Assembly (NCBI GenBank): GCA_028023455.1
Contig: JAQFVV010012394.1
Span: forward strand, 29,723,010-29,787,009
Length of the DNA stretch: 64,000 nucleotides
DNA from: Epiperipatus broadwayi
Lineage: Eukaryota > Onychophora > Udeonychophora > Euonychophora > Peripatidae
Direction: 5' to 3'
Each line of letters opens with the position of its first letter. Position 1 is the stretch's first letter. Position numbers and translations under genes: made by a program. The notes under the pieces were generated by a model. It did no database searches, was not told the DNA's origin, and saw nothing but the letters and a program-made list of their open reading frames with translations. This document shows, one piece after another, positions 60,490 through 64,000 of the stretch.

Positions 60490-60620
60490 ACTTATTTCAA
60501 ATAAAATGACTGTAATACCAGGATTGAACCAGCTAAGGCCACCTCCAGAACAACAGACCAGACTTCGAATAGAGACATCATGGGAATTGACACCAAGAAC
60601 TGGGATTCTTCTACTGTAAG
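60490..60620. other. Exon-like GC-richer patch, strand undecided
   Basis: On the plus strand a pyrimidine tract (CACTCTCTCTCACTTATTTC) and an acceptor-like TAATACCAG at 60521 precede an open stretch (LNQLRPPPEQQTRLRIETSW, ELTPRTGILLL) ending at a donor-like CTACT|GTAAGA. The pattern recalls a strand of a laminin-G domain (usual F+T..G.LLY), but that is weak. On the minus strand TCATGTCTTACAG also opens a frame (RIPVLGVNSHDVSIRSLV, SWFNPG) ending at G|GTATTA, whose exit phase 1 would fit the mucin-like exon at 52010. The minus strand also contains TGGTTCAATCCTGG, a tRNA B-box-like word, so a SINE is a third possibility. Confidence 0.3.
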
Positions 60621-60995
60621 ACATGAACTATAAAATTTAAAAATAATTAAGAACTTTCATTAAGATTTGACAAGCTTTTAAGATTCAGCTAACCTAAATT
60701 TTAAAATGAACTCTTATCTGACTTTCAAGTTTTCAAATTAATTATTACTGTTTAATTTTTATATATTTGAGTTTGCTAAAAATCATTTCCATTTTTTTTT
60801 TTGTTATTAATATTTATTGTATAAGTCATTTAAATGCATTAAATTTAAGTTGGGTACAGACACTTGCATAGATTCGTTAACATTTAATTATGTTTTTGTT
60901 TTCATATTTCCTTAAAACATATAGACATTCGGTAAATAATGATACCTTACAGTGAGTATCTAAAATGTATTTATTCGGATGTCTTTTGAGTTATT
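60621..60995. other. AT-rich stretch without a recognisable gene
   Basis: Nothing recognised. Confidence 0.4.
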
Positions 60996-60999
60996 GGTG

Positions 61000-61174
61000 T
61001 CAATGCAGCATCTTATGATGAATGCCAAAGGGTTTCTTGTAAATTTCCCTCTGCAATTCCATCAATGACTTTATGTTTTGATCATTTATGTTTATTTTGA
61101 AATGCTTTTGACCATGTAATCTATGTAGCTGATCTGTACTTAACATTAAAAAACAAACTATTATAAAATTCATC
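61000..61174 (-). CDS. Possible small secreted-peptide exon
   Basis: On the minus strand an acceptor-like TTTAAGTTCACACAG is followed directly by ATG and an open frame of 57 codons to a stop. It begins MNFIIVCFLMLSTDQLHRLH: a short hydrophobic stretch with small residues after it, the form of a signal peptide. It continues GQKHFKININDQNIKSLME, LQREIYKKPFGIHHKM. A paralogous start lies upstream on the same strand at about 61725-61660 (QINLIFF, then MNRLHRLH), also after an acceptor-like CCACACAG. That makes two related exons in tandem. The family is unknown. With one short exon and no transcript evidence it could still be a repeat. Confidence 0.35.
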
Positions 61175-61183
61175 TGTGTGAAC

Positions 61184-61725
61184 TTAAATGTTAAATTTAA
61201 GTCGGACATGAATAGCTATATAGATTTGTAAAGTTATATTAATTAATTAAGGGAGGGTTAATCTTAGGTTATTTGTTTCATAGTTAGATTGGGTCAATGG
61301 ATTGGATATATTGGTGTAATTAGTAAATGTAGTATGAGGTTCGCTACATGCAGGATCTCCATTATACACCACACATTCCCTTTTTTGCCTATGGAAGGGA
61401 ATAGTAAGATGGAAAACGCAGTCCCTTCCTATGGAGTTTTTTAAAATTGTTTTTCTTGCCGGACAGATGTAGCATTCTTGTTTGGACAAGAGTCAATGTC
61501 TTCTCTAACCATGCTGTTCAGATGTACATTTTTGACAGTGTGGTATTTTGTGCTGTCGTATTTCATGCTGCATTGAATACATCGATGTATCAGATGAATT
61601 GACACCGGTTTGATGGCGAACTTTTGGCCTAAGGTTAAATAAGGGATAGAATATTTTCTTTTCAAATGCAATCTATGTAGTCTATTCATACTCAACAATC
61701 TTAAAAAAATATTAAATTTATCTGT
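61184..61725 (-). pseudogene. Cys-containing module, related to 1-418
   Basis: Minus strand: QINLIFF..LLSMNRLHRLHLK starts a frame that runs through LTLGQKFAIKPVSIHLIHRC, IQCSMKYDSTKYHTVK and MVREDIDSC to about 61480. A second frame from about 61489 carries KQECYICPARKTILKNSIG, RDCVFHLTIPFHRQKREC, VYNGDPACSEPHTTFTNYTN and ends at 61247. Six or more Cys and N-glycosylation-type sites (NYT) hint at an extracellular protein. The join between frames needs a frameshift, and no donor/acceptor pair is obvious, so I call it a probable pseudogene. The segment 61184-61647 matches 1-418 in inverse orientation. The exon at 61174 lies immediately downstream. Confidence 0.4.
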
Positions 61726-61729
61726 GTGG

Positions 61730-62125
61730 ATGGTTTAAAATTTTAAAATAATAATTTCAATTAAAAGTTAATATTAAAATCTAAAATAATAAATATTATT
61801 CCTCAAACTTTAAATGATTATATATGTGCGTAAATAAATGTTGTTTGTGTGTTAATTACTGGCAGTGGCTGTTATTTTTTTATATTTAAGATACAAATTA
61901 AACAAAGTTATATTTTAAATAGGAATATTATTATCTCTGCGTCTCCACTGAGCTAGTGACTGGGCCTAATGGTCTAAAATAATAAATAAAAGTTGGATCT
62001 TTAACAGCGCGTATCTGCCTACTCTATAAATTTTCTAGGTTCAAATGGCCTAGTGGTGCTCCGTAGTGCAGATACAGTAAGACTGGTAACTTCCACTTCC
62101 TTTCAGACCATTATATATATATATA
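61730..62125. other. AT-rich stretch with an inverted-repeat patch at 61945-62105
   Basis: GTATCTGC at 62012 pairs with GCAGATAC at 62069, and GCCTAATGGTCTAAAA at 61964 pairs loosely with TTTCAGACCATTATAT at 62103. The patch contains TGGCCTAGTGGTGC, a good tRNA A-box-like word, and AGGTTCAAATGG, a B-box-like word, but in the wrong order for one tRNA. A (TA)n run follows. Confidence 0.4.
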
Positions 62126-62129
62126 TATA

Positions 62130-62365
62130 TATATTGAACATGGACAAAGATATATGTGTACCAAATTGTGTTTGATGCCAGATAATAAGTGTACTGGTTC
62201 ATCACAAAATGTGCACTTTGGGATTATAGATTTTTTTCATAGGTCTTTAGTAATATGTTTATGATTATTACTCCTCCACAAGATGTTAAAAACAGATAGA
62301 AATAGTCCATATCTTATATGAGAATCATGTAATAAAAATTACATTACGGAAATACTATTAATGAT
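62130..62365 (+). mobile_element. Half copy of foldback family F5
   Basis: AAAGATATATGTGTACCA, TGATGCCAGATAATAAG, TTTATGATTATTACTCC and AAAAATTACATTACGGAAAT follow the right arm of 59296-59903. The left arm is absent. Confidence 0.6.
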
Positions 62366-62459
62366 GCAGTTCATTTGTTACTTAGCCTCAACACTATATA
62401 AAAAATACAAATAAAAATGTTCAAATTTTTATATTAAATGTTTATTTTCCAAATATAAA

Positions 62460-63490
62460 CAGCAATTTACAGAAAAAGATAAAGGGATTGATTTTGTAGA
62501 TTTTATTTGATAGAATAATCTGGAAAAAACTTATAATCAACCCGAAAAATAAAAGAGTATTTGGAAAGAGAGATTAATTTGGAGTATGTATATGGGCAAA
62601 TAATAAGAATCAGATTGAAAAATAATGAAACTGAAACAATGAATAAAAAAAAAAGGAATTACACATGAAGGTCATATATTACCTGTGTTTCTTAAAGTTT
62701 ATTTAAAAGATATATTAGAATAATGATTCAGATTATAGAGGAGGTAAATTAGAGGTAGAATAATAAAATGTATATGATTTGCAAATAATATGGCTCTTGT
62801 AGATAAGGATGAAAAGAATCTACAGTATATATTAAATAAATTGGAAAAGTGATTATGGAATACAGGATGAAAATTAATGTTGACAAAACCGAGTGGTTAT
62901 GGATAAGAAGGAATACAAGTTAAAATCCATGATAATATAGTTCAGCAGGTAAATGGATTTAAATATTTGAGTAGTTGTAAGAAGATGAAATCAAAAGACA
63001 ATCATCACTGGCAAAAGAAGTATTTGCTAAAAGAAAGAAAATATTTTGTGATTCTTTGAAAAAAAAACCCAGAATTCAGGGATGTGTGGAATGTGAAATA
63101 TCGATGATTAGTAAAAGAAATTTAAACAGATTAGAGATCTGTGAGATGTTGATAAAAAAATGGAGAAAATTATTTGGATGAACAAAATGGCAAATAAGAA
63201 CATTTTGGAAATAATAAATGAAAAAAAAAGATCAATTCAAGAATGTACAGATAGAGAAAAAGGATTGGACAAATACTGTAGTAACAAAAAATAGTTTAAT
63301 AAAGAATGTTTTGGAGGAAACAAAAAAAAAAATCAGAAGAAAGGATGAGAGAACATTGACCTTGTTGAATGATAGAAGAGTTGGGAAATGACATGCAGAA
63401 TTGAAGATATGGGCAATGAACAGAAATCATAAAGAAATGGATGAATTTGCTGTGAAATGGCTCTCTGGACATATCATAGGATAGAAAGTG
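62460..63490 (+). mobile_element. LINE fragment: second half of the reverse transcriptase and C-terminus
   Basis: Plus strand, in broken frames: GIDFVDFI at 62486; GITHEGHILPVFLKVYLKDI at about 62655 (family QGCxLSPxLFNLYLEDI); RIIKCIFANNMALVDKDEKN at about 62760, where FANN replaces the catalytic YADD; then MKINVDKTEW at 62870 and NGFKYLSSCKK at about 62955. AKEVFAKRKKIFCDSLKKK at about 63015, EICEMLIKKWRKLFG at about 63145, and a decayed end to about 63490 follow. Two of the key Asp residues are gone and stops are frequent, so it is inactive. Confidence 0.7.
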
Positions 63491-63494
63491 GTTG

Positions 63495-64000
63495 ATTTAT
63501 AAATAGAAAAATAATTTTTATGAAGTAGTCACAATTAAGTTGAATCATATGAATAAATTAGATCTTTTATTAATCTTTAATTAGATTTAACATTTATATT
63601 TAGACAAACAGTTGAATAATAATTTATAGCCTAATAAGAACTGATTAGTAAATAATTATTTAGATTTGTCCTAAATAATATTATCAAAATAAGTGCATTT
63701 AAGTGGTGTCACGATTTATAAATTAGATTACAATTGTTTGCTATTGGTGAATACTAAACTAAGTTAATAAAGACGTATGTAAACAAACTTTTGGGCAATA
63801 GGAAGAACGCATGTTCTGAAAGAAATGCATTTTGGGGATTGCCTTCTTTTTTATATATCATTATCATATGTTTACAGAGTATGTTGAATTAAGAAGGTTC
63901 CTTATAGTAATGTAAACATTGATCATATTTTTTTTACCACTTAACAATGTAAAAATTCAAAGCAAATGTAAGTAGACACTGACTTTAGACACATTTTTTA
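63495..64000. other. AT-rich stretch without a recognisable gene
   Basis: Nothing recognised up to the window end. Confidence 0.4.

Overview
This is a very AT-rich, intron- and transposon-dominated stretch of a eukaryotic, almost certainly invertebrate animal, nuclear genome. The signs are hAT, mariner and APE-type LINE relics, tRNA-derived SINEs, many long palindromic (foldback) repeats, (CA)n(TA)n tracts, long TATC/TGTC/TGCC tetranucleotide arrays, and spliceosomal GT/AG sites around the few stretches that look like host exons. There are no prokaryotic operons, rRNA genes or CRISPR arrays. I cannot name the species; the repeat content would fit an arthropod, mollusc or cnidarian.

The best host-gene evidence is on the minus strand: two Thr/Ser/Pro-rich mucin-like exons (51744-52010, 267 bp; 20851-20951 region, 102 bp). 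Each is bounded by a good 3' acceptor and 5' donor, each is a multiple of three, and both have the same 1-1 phase. They look like consecutive or nearby exons of one secreted or membrane mucin-like gene with an intron of about 31 kb, into which most of the transposons here have inserted. A second gene-like signal is a small family at 61.0-61.7 kb (minus), with a 57-codon reading frame starting with a signal-peptide-like segment and a Cys-containing module. A diverged inverted copy of the module lies at 1-418, so both ends of the window carry the same sequence in opposite orientations.

Layout: 0-6 kb holds tandem repeats, SINE copies and a 0.5-kb foldback. 6-10.4 kb holds two foldback families. 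12.3-16.2 kb holds LINE fragments and an internally deleted mariner. 16.9-18.3 kb holds two adjacent foldbacks. 20.1-20.95 kb holds a compound microsatellite, a 154-bp duplication and a mucin-like exon. 21-25 kb holds LINE and SINE fragments. 28.7-29.3 kb is a second TATC array. 30.7-33.6 kb is a degenerate satellite split by a LINE. 34.4-35.3 kb is a jockey-like reverse transcriptase relic. 36.5-40.25 kb is a hAT element with both terminal inverted repeats and nested insertions. 41.2-47.4 kb is an unrecognised 3.1-kb unit duplicated in tandem. 48.2-48.6 kb is a foldback with nearly identical arms. 51.7-52.0 kb is the large mucin-like exon. 53.8 kb is a CpG-rich miniature inverted-repeat element. 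56.5-58.6 kb holds two opposed halves of the main LINE family. 59.3-59.9 kb is a full palindrome. 62.1-63.5 kb holds foldback and LINE relics.

None of the transposon proteins is intact. Several catalytic motifs are visibly altered (for example LINE reverse transcriptase FANN or HADN in place of the usual YADD). The window is mostly a transposon graveyard inside and around introns. The features most worth following up are the mucin-like gene, the 3.1-kb tandem unit and the small secreted-peptide-like family.
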